A stretch of DNA of 64,000 bases. Origin: Nectonema munidae (Eukaryota; Nematomorpha; Nectonematoida; Nectonematidae). Under the pieces are notes generated by a model. That model was not told where the DNA came from and did not search any database. It saw only the letters and a program-made list of their open reading frames with translations. Each line of letters begins with the position of its first letter. Within the stretch, counting starts at the first letter, position 1. The DNA lies in assembly GCA_030549495.1 (NCBI GenBank), contig JAUIRK010000649.1:496001-560000 (forward strand), written 5' to 3'. Below, piece by piece: positions 1 to 14,300 of this stretch. Both the position numbers and the translations under genes were made by a program.

Positions 1-1977
1 TAAAGATAATTCTGGGAAACACAAACTTATAGCTACCTAGAGATGTTGGTGGGATAAGGTTTTGCATTTTCAACTGTTTTGCCATAATGAGTGAGTATTG
101 AATAAAACAATAGTTGTCAGTGAAGTCAAAGTAAATAGAAAATAAAGAAAGTGAAAACAAGAACTTAAATTTTATTCGAAAAAATAAGAGGTAAATGAGA
201 GAAATCATAAAACTGGATAATATTTGATTATTTATTCAGATATAACACACATATGTTCATCATAATTAATAGGAAATAAAGCACTTAATTTTGTTAAACG
301 AATAAAAAACATCTATTTATTTATCATCATTACTATATAATATAGGATAGTCACTATTAGTAGTGTATAATGAATTTGTTTAAGAAGACGCACACCTTCT
401 TCTCATGACACATACAATGAAAATAAAATAACATTGTGAAAATGACAAATATTAATTAGGCTTTGAAAAAATCAACTTGAAATAAATAAACTCAAAATGT
501 AGAAAAAGAAACACAAAGTGATATATCCTTTTAAAAATTCTAACATAAGATTTAGATTTAAAAAAGATGAAGAACTCAACAAAGAGGTTGTGTATGTGTT
601 GTATCAGTGAACAACAACTTTAGATGTATTTTCAATAGGGAGAAAGAAACTATAAAATATATTCATCTTTGATATAAGAAAGTATTTGTATATTAAATCA
701 CAATACATATATATATATATATGTATACACATGTGTGGATATTAAAAACTACATCAAATTGGTGTAGACTTTTCTAAAGATTTTTAATTAGGATATCTTT
801 TATTTAACATTTTTTATAATAATAATGTTTAATCTTTATTAAATTTCAAAATGGATGCGCATATATATATATGTGTGTGTGTGTGTGAAATTTTAAATAG
901 AATTTAAAAAACTGAAATACAAAATAGTATCAAAATAATTTTTCTTTCTTTATCTATCACATAATATAAGCAAATACTTTGTGATCAAAATATTTTACAC
1001 AAACACAGAAACATATGATATGTATATAGAATAAGTAAAAAATATAATGACTAAGATTATCTCTTTGAAATTAAATTAATAAAATAAAAAACCTACTAAA
1101 GGCTATTTCATATGGCTAGTAGTGTTGTTTATAAAAAAACATACAAGATGCATATATGCGAGAAATGGTAGTTGTTATCTCAAACAAGATGACCGCATTA
1201 GTGTGTGTGTGGGTGGATATGAAGAGCCAGTAGTTGACAGAAACATTCAGCGTCTTGTGATCACAATCCATGTAACAAACGAAAATTAGGGCGTAAATTG
1301 AATTCAAAACGAAAAAGTTTAAATGGCAAAGTGAATAGTGATGATGAAGATGGAGAAATTTTGTTATCACTCGATGTTGACAGAATTACTGCGTTGAGTT
1401 ATGTGATTGTTGTTATCAGAAGGGAACTTTTGTTTAGATATTCGAAAAATGTACGACAAAATTCGCTATCGAAAAAAAGCGAAGAACTAAAAGTAAAAAA
1501 CGGTGTAAAAATATTTGCGATAGATCATACACGAATGCAAGAAGGAGGGTTTTGTATAGCTAAGTTTAGGATCAAAAGGTAGTACTTTAAAGAGGAATAT
1601 CAAAACTTTTGAGATCCAAGCCACTCATAATACCAACAAAAAGAGCTTTCTAGGAAGAGATATATATGAGTAAGTGTGTGAATAATGGAAAAAAGAATGA
1701 GGGAAAAGCAATAAGAGAGGAGGAGAAAACAAATAGTATAACGTGAAATATAATTAATCATCATCATCATCATAAGCAAAAAAATAAAACAATATAATTG
1801 GCGATAATAAAAACTTAACATGTTGTTTTCATTACATAAGATTGGCGTATGTTTTTTTTAGGATGTGATCAAGCATAATAGGAAAAATGGTAATCTATGA
1901 AATAACAGGAATATACACATATATATATCTCATAACCTATAATATATATATATGGATGTAGTATATAAGAAGAAAAA
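1..1977. other. Presumed mex3 3'UTR and downstream DNA
   Basis: This AT-rich stretch follows the mex3 stop codon on the minus strand. I see no conserved coding segment in it. A 94-codon plus-strand open frame at 1298-1582 has no recognisable domain. AT and GT microsatellites lie at about 706-722 and 860-886, and an ATC run at about 1757-1774. The part near 1978 is probably mex3 3'UTR. How far the transcript extends is inference. Confidence 0.4.
835..840 (-). terminator. Candidate polyadenylation signal for mex3
   Basis: This is the first canonical AATAAA I find on the minus strand after the mex3 stop; a second lies at 799-804. It would give a 3'UTR of about 1.1 kb. Such hexamers are common by chance in AT-rich DNA, so this is only a candidate. 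Confidence 0.25.
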
Positions 1978-2377
1978 CTATGAGCATATTTTAATGGTTT
2001 GAGTGATGCTGGTATCACATTTGGGACACTTAGCTAAACTTGGCAAAACGTTAGCACCGGAAAAGGTAGAGGATGAAGAGATGGGAGATGAAGAGTGGTG
2101 GTGATTGTCACTGATTTTATTGGCACAGGGCATGCAGAAGAGATTGTGTCCGCAGGGCAGAAAAGCGGTGCACACTTCACTTTCGAAGCACATAGAGCAG
2201 ATTGAAGCGGAGGAAGTTGTGTTGGTGGCAAAACTGTCCACGCTCTTAAGACTGCTCTTTTTGCTTGCGCTGCTTGCAGTGCTGAAAAAGTCGGGAGAAA
2301 ATGAGTCGTTGAGAGAGGCAGCGGAAAATGGACACGAAGTTGAGCGAAGGCTATTACACGATGTCATTGTTGAGATG
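1978..2377 (-). CDS. mex3: mex3 coding exon 4: RING finger and stop
   Basis: The acceptor is a strong pyrimidine tract ending TTTACTTTCAG at 2378, and the exon begins in phase 2. It encodes residues 803-935: a Ser-rich lead, then the RING with CGHNLFC and CPKC, and the stop TAG at 1978-1980. The spacing between the third and fourth metal-binding pairs (C887 to C920, 32 residues) is much longer than in vertebrate MEX3. That extra length is a His/Ser-rich loop. Confidence 0.92.
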
Positions 2378-5300
2378 CTGAAAGTAAAGAGAGACGGGTT
2401 AAAAGAGCGAAGCGTAGATAAAACAACTATAGAGCATGACTGACTGGACACAAGAGTCTTTCAAAATTTATCTAGGATGGACTTTCAACCACTATGGTCA
2501 AGATATTGATAACCATGGTGGTCGAAAAACAAGATTCGAATCGCAATTTTCAAATATCTTTTTTTTCTATATACGGTAATGTTTTTTCGGAATTTTTATG
2601 ACAACACATATACATTGGCATCTTCTCTCTAAATTTTTAAGAAGTACAAAACTTGCGTTTGCTTAGATAGCAATTATGATATCCTCATCCGCGGATACAA
2701 AAGATTTCACATATGATACATCTCTAGTTAAATTATGGGAAAAATTCAGTTGTAAAATTAAGACATTATTGAAGAGGAAAAAAGAAAAATGGCAACCCTA
2801 GTGACATATAACATGTATACAACCATGTAGACAGTAGATTAGGGGGTTGGTTTACCATCTAAAAGAAAATATGAAAACTATTTAATAGAAATATGCTTAT
2901 TCTAATGATATAAAACAAAAATTAATATAATTAAGATATATATCGATATCATTGGTAGAGAGAGATGCTTCTTCCAATTGTAAAAGAAATCAAATTTATA
3001 ACAAAAGAATTACTCACATTGAGTGGGATGTGCAAATATGAAATATATAGACCATGATAAAATCATTTCAGACAAAGCACTCACTTCACATACATTTGAC
3101 GACGCATTGTGCACCTCCTCAATAAAAATATTTAGCGTCGGTTCTGGATTAGAGTTGGCAAAATAACAATATTTCCTAGAGTTTTTCTGTCTTTGAGATT
3201 AACAAAAAAGATCACGTATTTTTTTTTAACAATTTTGTTAATTCGTTGATATATATTTTTTACTCTAATCGCCAAGGAGTATAAATTAAAGACGAGGACT
3301 TCAATACGTCTGCAAATCATTGCAACTTTTTCGTTTTTAAAATTTCAAAAATGGATCCATTCTACTTTTGAGATGAAAAATTTCTTCTATATCATAACAC
3401 TCCCTTCAAAAAGTAGAATTAAAAAAAACTTTCATTGATTTTCAACATGTAGAGACAACAACTCAAAAAATGATTATTTTACAAACAAGTAAATCGTTTT
3501 ATATCCAAATCCATCTTTTACAATAGTTTATTATTTGATATCAATCTTTATTCCAAAATTTGCACAAATTTCTTTTTATTTTGACATTAATTTAAATAAA
3601 AAAAATTTTTAACCATATTTTAGCAAATTTAGTGTGAACTTTCAAAATCACAAAACTTTCAAAGGAATTATGTTTTCTAATTTTAATATTGTTTTTTTTT
3701 AGTTTTCAAAATAAGTCATGCATCTTTTTGAAAAAGCTAACAAAACTGTGAAGAATGTGAGGAACTCTCACTCATTGTGAATGAAATTAATAAAGTGGTC
3801 CGTTTTGTTTAGTCGTAAATGGGTTTTAAGGTGACGAGGAAGTTAGTTCGTTTAAGAAGTAATGCTCTCAATTCTATTGAAGATATACAAAACGAGTAGG
3901 TGTGGTCTATCTTTTTAAAGCATAAAATGGCGCCAAAATATATAATACTAATGATAAAGTATGAAAACAAAAGTGAATCACTTTTGAAAGTTGGAGTCAA
4001 AGGAAGCTGCTTCATCATTGTCATGCTTTGCGTTGAGTAAGGAATACAGGTTAGAAGAGTTGTTGTTGTTGAGGTAGTAATTTTCTAGTTCTTTTGAAAT
4101 TTCATCATGGTAAGAGGTGTTCGAATTGGATTTATTGCTCTTCTCAAAGGATGGCTCTTGGTTGAAGCAGGTGGCGTTTAGCATAGCATTAGATGCCATC
4201 ACAGACGATGAAGAATTTGCGGACTGATATCCAGAATGAAAGCTTTCGCCCATATTTTCTCGCAAATTTTCCATTTGCTTTGTCTTTTCTCTAGCATTCT
4301 GAGAATGCAAAATAGAAAAACTGTTTTTCACATTGATTCAAAATGACAAAACGGATTGGTTAAGGATCTCCAGTTAAATGGCGTAACTTGAATCTTCTTA
4401 GATAAGATGGGGTGTTGTCATGAAAAAGAGGGTATGGTGGTAGAAGTTTGGCAAACACAGCATGGAAAGAGTACGCAATATTATATTTTGTTCTGTGCTA
4501 TAAAAAATTTCAGCCGGGTTCAAATTCCTACCTAAGCTGCTACTAGACGTGTTAACTGAGCGATTTTCAAATTCAGAGGCGCCAAAATTTATGAAAGGCG
4601 GCTTCAAAACTTCACATTTATATTCTCTACTTCTTTTATTCACGAAATTATTCTTATTTATTTCTGTTTTCATCTTTTAAGGTTTTCTTTTCAATTGTAA
4701 GCAGACCATTTCATTCCTTGGGAAACAAAATCTCTATATATCCTATTATATCTCTATATTAATATTTCTTTCATCGGTCACCTGTAGAAAAAACTATGTG
4801 GAGGGTGCTAAGATTAGTGTAAATTTACAAAATGAGTGTTATCGTATGTAAAAGCTTTCAAATTCTTTTAGAAATATTATTAATTAGAGCGCGTTAACAA
4901 ATGATTTACGAGGCCGAGGTTTGATTGACATCATTTGTAAACGATCCCTTAAAAAATGGGGAGGGGAATGACAACGTACCTGTTGATTTTGGAATGAATT
5001 AGGAGAAAGTTCTCTCGAAAATCCACTCCAAATACTTGGTGCAATGAAATTAGTCTTCTTCATGGAAAAGTTCGTGGCTGGATTTAGAAATGAGGAAGTC
5101 GAAATTTTGGAATTGTAGTGCTCATTGAAGCAGGCATTGGATGCAGCAGCAGAAGGCATGTTGTTGTTGTTGACGCCGACTTCATTACTAGCGAGAGAAG
5201 AGCGAAAATAAATGTCCTCCAAGCTGTGCCGCGGACGCAAGTAAGGGGAGCTTGCATCCGTGCAGTTTTCATTCTCCAAGAGGCAAGAGGAGTTGTTGTT

Positions 5301-8300
5301 GCCTTTGAAGGAATCGTAAAAGAGGGAGGAGGGGGGCAAGGTGTTGCCGTGATGTCCGAGATTATACGTCTTTTGAGCGTTGGAGTGCGAAGGGTTGCTG
5401 TTGAGATGGTGATGATTGACTATGGACTGAAGGTTGAACAGGTCAACGTTATCTATTTTGAGGACGTCTGAAAAATTGCCGCCGAGTAGAGAATTTGAGG
5501 AGATGTTATTGAGGAGCAGGGCATTATTAGCAGAGCTGATTGATTGGTTGATTGAGCAAGTATTTGTATTAGTGATATTATTAGTTTTGTCATTCATTGC
5601 TTCCAGTTGATGATGAGAGTTGTTGGTTTCAAGATTCAAGGGCTTAAACAAACTCTTGTTGCTTTCGTACTCAGTCAAGTAGGAATCAAAGGAAGATATG
5701 CCATTTTGCGACTCATCATTTTTATCAGGGAGTAGGTGGTGGGTGTTGTGGAAGCCATTTTGGTACTTCAGATCGACGTTATTTGACGAAGCAGTTGGCA
5801 TGTTGTAATGAGGGGATGAAAAGCGTTCGTTGTAGGAAACTGGACCGCCATTGAGAGTTGCAGCAATTGAGTGATTGTTGTAGAAGCGAATTGAGCTGTC
5901 ATTTGAAAGATGATCGTTTTGATTGGTGGATGATGCAGACAACATATGGTAGAGAGGAGGGGAGTCCTGGTGCGAATTTTGAGAGTTGTTATTCGAAGCA
6001 AGAAGAAAGCGTTGCAGATTGAAATCACTGTTTCTGCTCTGTAGATTTGAAACGTAGGAGGTGAGTGCGGAATTGTCGAACACGTTGATGGGAGCAGAGG
6101 GAGCCGGTATTCTAGGAACAGCGGTTCTGGAGTTGATGTGATTCTCAATTTCGTTTTTGGCAGCCGCAACATTCTCTGGGGTGCCACTGATTTCAAAGAC
6201 GGGGTCCTTGTCTCTGCTGGGGGTAACGATGTAGGTGCGGGTTTGGTGTTGAATGCGTTTGATGGTAGCGCCCTTGGGACCAACCACTAGCCCAACGACT
6301 TTATAGGGAACTGTCACTCGCATCGTGGTTTGCGATTGCATCGGCTGAGAGTACGACGAGACGATGCTGTTGATGCCGGCGCCATTGTTCAAGCTGGAAT
6401 CGGTGGCCAGGGACGAAGAAGTTGCAAGGCTCAGAGGAGGAGAAGAGGAAGATAGGGCAAAGTTGGGGATTATTTCGGAATTAACGATGCCGTTTCCAGA
6501 ATATTCATATCGCTCGTAGTTGTTGGATGCTGCTGGGCTGTTGTTGCTGACAGCAGCAAGGGAATTGAAGAGATTGACAGCATGAGTGCCGTTATTGATT
6601 AGGGTGTCGCCATTGTTGGTGAAGATTGGATTGAAGTGAGCAGTAGCAGAAAGTTTGCGAGATGCGCGAATTTGGGTGAAGTGCTCGGCGGCACTCAAAA
6701 TTTCTTTTTTTGCCAGAGCGACATCCTCCCTTCTTCCGGTCACAACGAAGACAGGCTCTTCTCCACGCACGGGTGTCTTGATGTAAGTGTTGGTTTTGGC
6801 GCGTAAAGCTTTGATCTTGCAGCCTAAATTCACAATGATAACAAAAATTAATCAATTTTTCAAAGTAGCGAGTTATTTGGGTTGGAAGCAGATCAATTCA
6901 GCCTGCGGATAATTTAACTTTTAGGTAAATTGATATTAAACCTTGAGGCCCAAATTTTTGCAATTAAACAGTTTAATAACCCATTTAAGACCAAGCAAAG
7001 CAGGCGATATCTAAAAAAACGCAGACGATTTATATTCAAAGTCATTGAAAAAAGCAGACGAAGATGAAATTACTTATGTTCCAAAATAGGAACATTGGTC
7101 GTAAATGGGTTAAATAATTTGAAAATTTTTAACCATCACCTCTCCTTTTAAGAAAGAAATTTAAAAATTTTTTAAAAAAATATAAAAAAAAAAAATTTTT
7201 TTTTTAAGCCCGATTGAACTTTTTTCATTTGGTGGGACAATGATAGAGTTTATACTAGAGCTATGTAGAGTAAAGGAACTTTTGTATTTTATGCATAGGG
7301 CTTTGCATATATGATAGCATTTTAAGAAAAGATGCCCTTTTGCTCACAAATTAATGTGAAAAAAAACTAAATTTATAAATGGTGTTAGGAATCGTTCATA
7401 AATAACGTCAACAAAATTTCCTTCATATTTTTCCGCTCCTTAAATTTTGAACATCAATATTTCTCTCTATAGACTAGTATGTCAATTTTGTCCTACATTC
7501 CCCCGACGTTTAATTGTGCTGGACAAGTTTATTCTCCTAAAACAGGGGTTCCCAACCTGGGGTTCGCAAACCCTTGGGGGTTCGTTTCACTTTTTTCAAG
7601 GGGTACTTTATAAAAGTATCTGAAAAGTTTTTTAAAATTTTTAACTGATATATTAGTGTGAAAAATCAAGATAAAAAACTAAAAAAATTATTAGGGGTTC
7701 ACCTAAGGCTGAAAATTTTCAGGGGTACTTGGTTGAAAAAAAGGTTGGAAAACTCTGTCCTAGAAGAAATAAATTAAAAGGAAACACACGAGAAGAGCTG
7801 ATGTTATTTCATTTTAATATCTAATTTTACATAAAGTTTTTTTTAATATAGACTTTTATTTTGATGTTTAAAGGCTATTAATTACAAATTAATTTAAAGA
7901 TTTTCTTCTATCGGAAAAATTGAGATCGGTACGTACATCACTAGAAAGTAGCATTGATCAAAATTTCATATTGAAACAAACGACTTTAAAATAGCCAATC
8001 TTAACCCTTTAAGACAGGGTCAGGGAACCTTTTTGGCTAAAAGAGCCCAAAAAACATTTTAAAATCTAATCCTCTGAGAGCCATATATATTTTTAAATAC
8101 TGATTACAAATAAATGGAAAAAAAAGACCAACAATTTTAGAGTAAAATAACACTCTGAATTTATTTTAAACAACATTGTTTTATCGAAGTTATTTATTAA
8201 TAAGCAAAGTCTGCATCATCATCAGCTTTATCTGTGTCGTCGTGATCCGTAATGATGAAGAAATTAAGAGAGTGTAGAATTGGGAAGAAGGATAAGCATT

Positions 8301-11300
8301 ATCGCAATACCTCCCTTTATCCTGAAGGCCACTTAATTTATCTGAGAGCCAGATGCAGTCATCAAAAGAGCAATGTCTGGCTCGCGAGCCATAGGTTCCC
8401 GACCCCTGCTTTAAGGACAATAAGATTAATCGTCTGCTTTTTTCAATTTTGAGCTGACGATTATTATTATTTCTTGCTAGACTAATCCTCAAAAGGTTAA
8501 AATATATATTAACAAAATTAAAATATTTTTTAGAAATCCCATCGAGCACCAGTGTGACACCACTGTCTCAAGAAATGAAAATCGTCTGCCTTAAAAAATA
8601 TAAAATTCAATTGAGAAAGAAGACAGACGATTAGTCTTCAAAACTCTGGTCCTTAAAAGGGGATTAACCGCTTAACGAACTGAGTCGACGATTGTTGACT
8701 TTACAAAAATGTGAATCGTCTGCGTTTATTAATGCTTTTTAATACAAATCTTCTGCTTTACATTAGATATCGTCTGATTAATTTGGTTGTTGTTAACCAA
8801 TTAATGGTTTTTTCGAAAATAAATCTTGCTGATCATTTCCAATAAACTTTTATATAACTCAAGGTAAAAGAGTTATATTTTACGCCAAACTGGGTTACCA
8901 TTATCTCTGATAAGGCTAGACACTTTCTGAGTTTATGTAAAAAATGTTGATGTTGAATATGTTAAAGGAATTACCATTTAAAATATTTGGTGAGTGTGTA
9001 ACAGCTCATGCATTGGTGAATCAATTGAAAATCAGATGATATTTATTAAAAAGCAGAAGATTCATATACAAAGCTATTTGAAAAAGTATACGAAGGAAAA
9101 ATTGTTTATGTATCATATATAATACACTGATCACGAAAGGGTTATTAACTGGTTATCGACCACAGTTGACATATGTCGACTTTACAAAAATATGAATCGT
9201 CTGCTTTACATTAGATATCGTCTGATTATTTTTGTCGATAACGGGTTAACTTAATTTATCTACAATTACAGTAAAACCACTACTACGTTAAGACCTCCCT
9301 AAAACGCTGAGAACCTCAGTGTCAACAAAAGAAAGTCATCTTCTTTAAATACTCGAATATGGTAATTACTTTAAATGTTATAAAAAATGTCATATAAAAA
9401 AAATTAAAACTCTGGAAATTAAGTTCGCGGAGTTTTTAAATTCATTCCAATTTTGGTTGCAGCGGAAGAAGTTGTTTAAACACATATATAAACAAATATA
9501 TGTTTTGTATATTCCAAAAGTTTGAAGAAAAAAAACGTGTCAAATTCTAGCGATGGGTGTGGAGTAGGGCAATTTATGTTTTTACTTTACAATTCAAATG
9601 AACTTTTTCTTCTTGTATACAGAAATGCTACACTGTATTTGCTGATTTTCTGTACCAAATCTTAAACAATGATACATTGAGGGTTGCGGAATCGGGGGAA
9701 AAATACCCAACTGCAATTTCTACCCCAAGTACTTTAAAAAAATCCGTCTCCGATTCCAAATACTCCAAAACTAGATCAATTAAAGACCAACAATTCGCTT
9801 CCGATTTCGACTGCTAAATTTTAAGAAATGAATTCTCAAACGTCGATAAATGTTTAACGGATAAAGAGATTTTCAGAAAAATGCGCACTAATATAAACAA
9901 TGAAAGTTGAGCAAGCTTCCAGGAACCACGATTTTTGTTATGCGCATAAATTTAAAAGGGATGATACACAAACAAATCTTGGCTTGACACAAAACTTTAT
10001 CAACAGTGCAAAGCAAAAAGGAATTTTGAGCGAATACGCACACATACACTTTTTCATGAGAAAGGATGTACATGCTACACTCGCAGAAACCATTAACCGT
10101 AGGCGAATGAATCGTAAAACTTTTCGGCAGTGTTTGAACAAATATTGAAATATTTTTTCAAAACTGTTTTTACACAAGAATTTAGTGTAGGAAAATGAGG
10201 TGAAAAATCACATATTCTTTGAAATCATGGTCTTTTAAACTCAAAAGAGAAGACTGGGTGAGATCAATCAATCCTTAGGGAATCTGAAGAAGGAAATGCT
10301 GAGCAAGTGCTTATTAAAACTAAAATGGAATGATGAATTAAAATTTGAAAAGACGGAAAATTTTCGCCATTTTCACTTCATAATGGGAGTTTTTAAAAAT
10401 TTTGTGGAATCTCATTGGTCGATTTAAAGGGGTCGGCAAACTTTTTTTTACTCGTCGACCCTTTCATAGAAGATTTGTCTTCACATCAAACCCCACCCCA
10501 CATAGAAATGTTTCATAAAAGCATTAATCAATCTCCAACAATTAAGAGAGAAATAGAAACCAAAAATGTTTCATATATCCTACACTATACAATGTGCTAA
10601 ACGATGTTTAAAAAAAAAGGAGATTTATTACTACTATAAAGTAAAAAAGCATAGAACAATTTGGTAAGTTTTTCTCTTATCGACACTCAGGGGTCGATAT
10701 CGAACACTTTGCCGACCTCTCAACTTTTCATGAATTCAATAAGAATGATTCTTTAGTTTTAAAATCCTTAAATATTTTTATGAATTTAATGAAATCAATT
10801 GTAACTTTAACTTTGGATAAACAATTGGAAAACTTCATGAAATCCCTCTAACATATATAAACAAATATATGTTTTGTATATTCCAAAAGTTTGAAACAAA
10901 ACTCAGTTCCGAGTTATATAAAAATTCATTCCAAAAGCATATTACTCCTTTTAACTCTTTCGTGACCAGAAAAATCAGACGATACTTATTAAAAAGCAGA
11001 AGATTCAAATACAAAACTATTTGAAAAAGCAGACGAAGATAAAATTGTTTATGTATCATATATGATACACTCGTCACGAAAGGGTCCAGGCTAATTGAGG
11101 TTTAGACTGCAGGAGTTGAAACAAAAAATTAATTACAAGCGACGATAAAATTTTTATTTTATCCAAGATAAATGTTAAAGAGGTATATATATAACATATA
11201 GGCCAGGGTTACTCAACTATTATAAGCAAAGGTCCAGTTAGATAAGTTCCGATGTATGCATAGTTCCAAAAAAATTTATTACATGAAATGAAGAAAATAA

Positions 11301-14300
11301 AACAACCATCTCAGAAAAGAATAATAAAATTATAATTTCATTAACACATCAATGTTCATTTTAAATTTCTTAATAATAATGTTCGCCTGGGGTCCAACTA
11401 CAACACTCAAAAGGTACAAATTCGGGCCGCCAATTGAGTACCTCTGATATAGGCAATATAAATGTGGGGCGACACTCTCTCTGCCTTATCAAAACCAATA
11501 TAGATAAAACAAAGATGTTAGAAGATAAACCAATTTATTTTTATCTTTAATTTTTTATCGAAACAAATAAATATATTGAGTAATAAACGATTTAAAATTT
11601 GCAGAAGTTTACAAATAAAAGTAAAAAAATTGAATTTAAGCCGCGTATGTTACTCGCTAAATCAAAAATTAGAGTGAATAAAAGTACTAAATTCTTAGTG
11701 TGACGAAAAAATGAATTAATAAACTTCAGCACTTATTTTCTCAAAATTGGACTCCACCAACTCACGACTCTCTCCGCAACCGGGGTGAAAGATTTTTTTA
11801 TAGATTAGTAGATATCGCGTCATCAATACTTTTTTCTAAAAAAAAAACGATAATAATAATAATAATAATAATCAAATTTCAATTCCTTGTATTATCGAAC
11901 GCTTGGCGGCCTTGGAGAATGAAAGTGGGAGTCTAGACAAGCCTAAACACGACACCAATTTTAATGCATACGTGTAAATCATAGTCGTGATGATGCATTG
12001 GATTGATGATGATTGTGAAAATTGAGCAAATAATTGACATTCATGGAGTGTGTGATCAATTTTAAAGTTGAGAAATGCGCGAATTATCATGAAGCAAGGG
12101 ATTAATTGGGTATGCATTTGTGCAATCATCGAATCACCAAGACATACACATACAAGAAATTGGGTATGATAAGCCATGAGTGAGTGTGCTTTGCAGACAC
12201 TCCTAAGAGTAGTACATTACATTGACCTAGATAATAATTAAAATGAATATTTAATATTTGTGTCAATTCTTATTAAAATCTTGTATTTACAAAAATTCCC
12301 ATCATTGTAATGATTTGTTTGTACACGCACGACGCACGCACATTCTTGCTCGGATTTTGAAGGATGATGACATCGAAAGTGGGTTTGTGGCACATTTCGT
12401 CTAGGCCTGGCGTAGACAAAGAATTTTGGGCACATCAAAATAATTTCAATTACAGATGTAGTTACATCTTCTTCTGAAAGAAGATTTGTACTTCCGTTTA
12501 ATATATGAAGGAAATTAATTGGTCATTTCATAGGCAAAAGTTCAAAAAAAAATTGAGTACGAAATGACTTTGGTACGAGGTGGTTGTTCGGAAATGTCAG
12601 GAGGTTCACAATACGATTTAAAGAGACTTTCCATTTTAGTATAAATTGATAAATAGTAGCACAAATAAATTGCCAGTAGAACCACTACTATGTGGTGCAG
12701 TGGCGGATCCAGAAATTTCTTATGGGGGGGGGGGGGGGGGGGGGGGGCGAAATCTATTTAATTTTTTGCAATTTTGCTAAAAGTCTTCAGAAAATACGAC
12801 AGCTGTATTATGTCTTTTAGAATTACTAATTACCTATGTTTTCATATTTTTAACATTATTTTGCCATGAATAAATTGCAAAATTTTATTTTTTATGCATG
12901 TAAGGGTAATTTTCGAAGCCATTTTTCATAGGGGGCCTAGGCCCTTTGGATCCGCCACTGATGTGGTGTAATACCTATTCAAAAATTCTAGTTTACTCAT
13001 TTTAAGCGGATGTTCCCATAAAATAACCAACATAAAAATACCATGTGTTTTTGGAAAGAAAATATCATTAATCAATATTGAATTTTTTTATTCAAGATAA
13101 AGTTCGTTTGAATGCTGTCAATTTTTAAGATTTAAACCAAATAAGCATACTTGTTTGTAAGCTTTTTTAGTCATTTCAAAACATCATAAAAATTGGAAAA
13201 AAACTCAGTTTTAGTTTAATATTTTTATTTTCATAAGCACAAAAATTTGTTGTCAATTATAAGTTTCTTTTGTCCATTAAACTCAAAACAACCGGAAGCT
13301 TATGGGATGATGAAGTCGCACAAGCATAAAAAGCATCTGCTTAGCTTACAAACAAACATTGCATGTCGAAGCATTATTCTTTTTATGCGTCTGGTGAGTT
13401 TCCGTTTTTTTGTAATGTTGTAGTTTTGTTTGCACACATTCATATCATTTTTGTTTCTTCTGTTTTTGTCACGACTTTTTATGAAACTGAAAACTCTCTC
13501 TCAAGCTTTGGATTTTGTTGATGATTTTGAAAGTAATCAAGAAATTGATATTTGTATTCTTCCACCAGATGAAAGCGTGATTTCAGACGAAGAATTTTTT
13601 GATGAAAAAAAATTGTTATCTTCTGAACTTCCTAAAGATGTTTGTGGGGAGCTTGAGGTTACCACTGGTGAAGAAAATGATTTTTCAGATGGAGAAAATA
13701 AAAAAATTAAAATGGAAAAAATCAAAACAGTTCGATGTAAGTTTGAGAGATGAAACTCCATCTAATTTACTTTGACTTTTTCCTGATTTCAAAGAAGCTA
13801 CTCCTGAAGAACTTTTCCATTTATTTTTACCACTTGAATATTTTCTCAACTCGCGCATATGACAAACACATATGCCTCCCAAAAAATGGAATTTTAAACT
13901 ACCAAGTTGAAGATCTCATGCAATTTATTGAGTGGTTACAATATTTTGCCTAGCTAAAGAAGACGATTACTGGTGTCAGGATGTTGATTTGGTTACCTCC
14001 TAGTTCCTAAAGTCATGTCAGGAAGTTTTTTTCGTTCTATAAAACGATACTTTCATATAAGTGATAACATTGAAATTGATCAAAGTGTGAAGTTTGCCAA
14101 ATTCCAAGATATTTACAACCTTACTAAATGAAAAAATGCTGCAATTTGGTTTTTTTCACAAATGTTTATCAATTGACGAGAGTATGGTTCCTTACTTTGC
14201 AAAACACTCATGTAAACAATTCATCAAGGAAAAACTTATTAGGCCTGGTTATAAAATTTTCTACATTTGTTCATCTGATGGTTACCACTACCAATCAAAG

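Noticed and set aside
1298-1582. 94-codon plus-strand frame
   Set aside because: No domain, no neighbour support, in the probable mex3 3'UTR; length is within chance.
4398-4673. Possible cassette exon in mex3 intron 2
   Set aside because: A donor-like TTAGGTAGGA is present, but I found no convincing acceptor in frame.
9900-10148. 82-codon plus frame in intron 1
   Set aside because: No recognisable motif and overlapping minus-strand frames of similar length; treated as chance.
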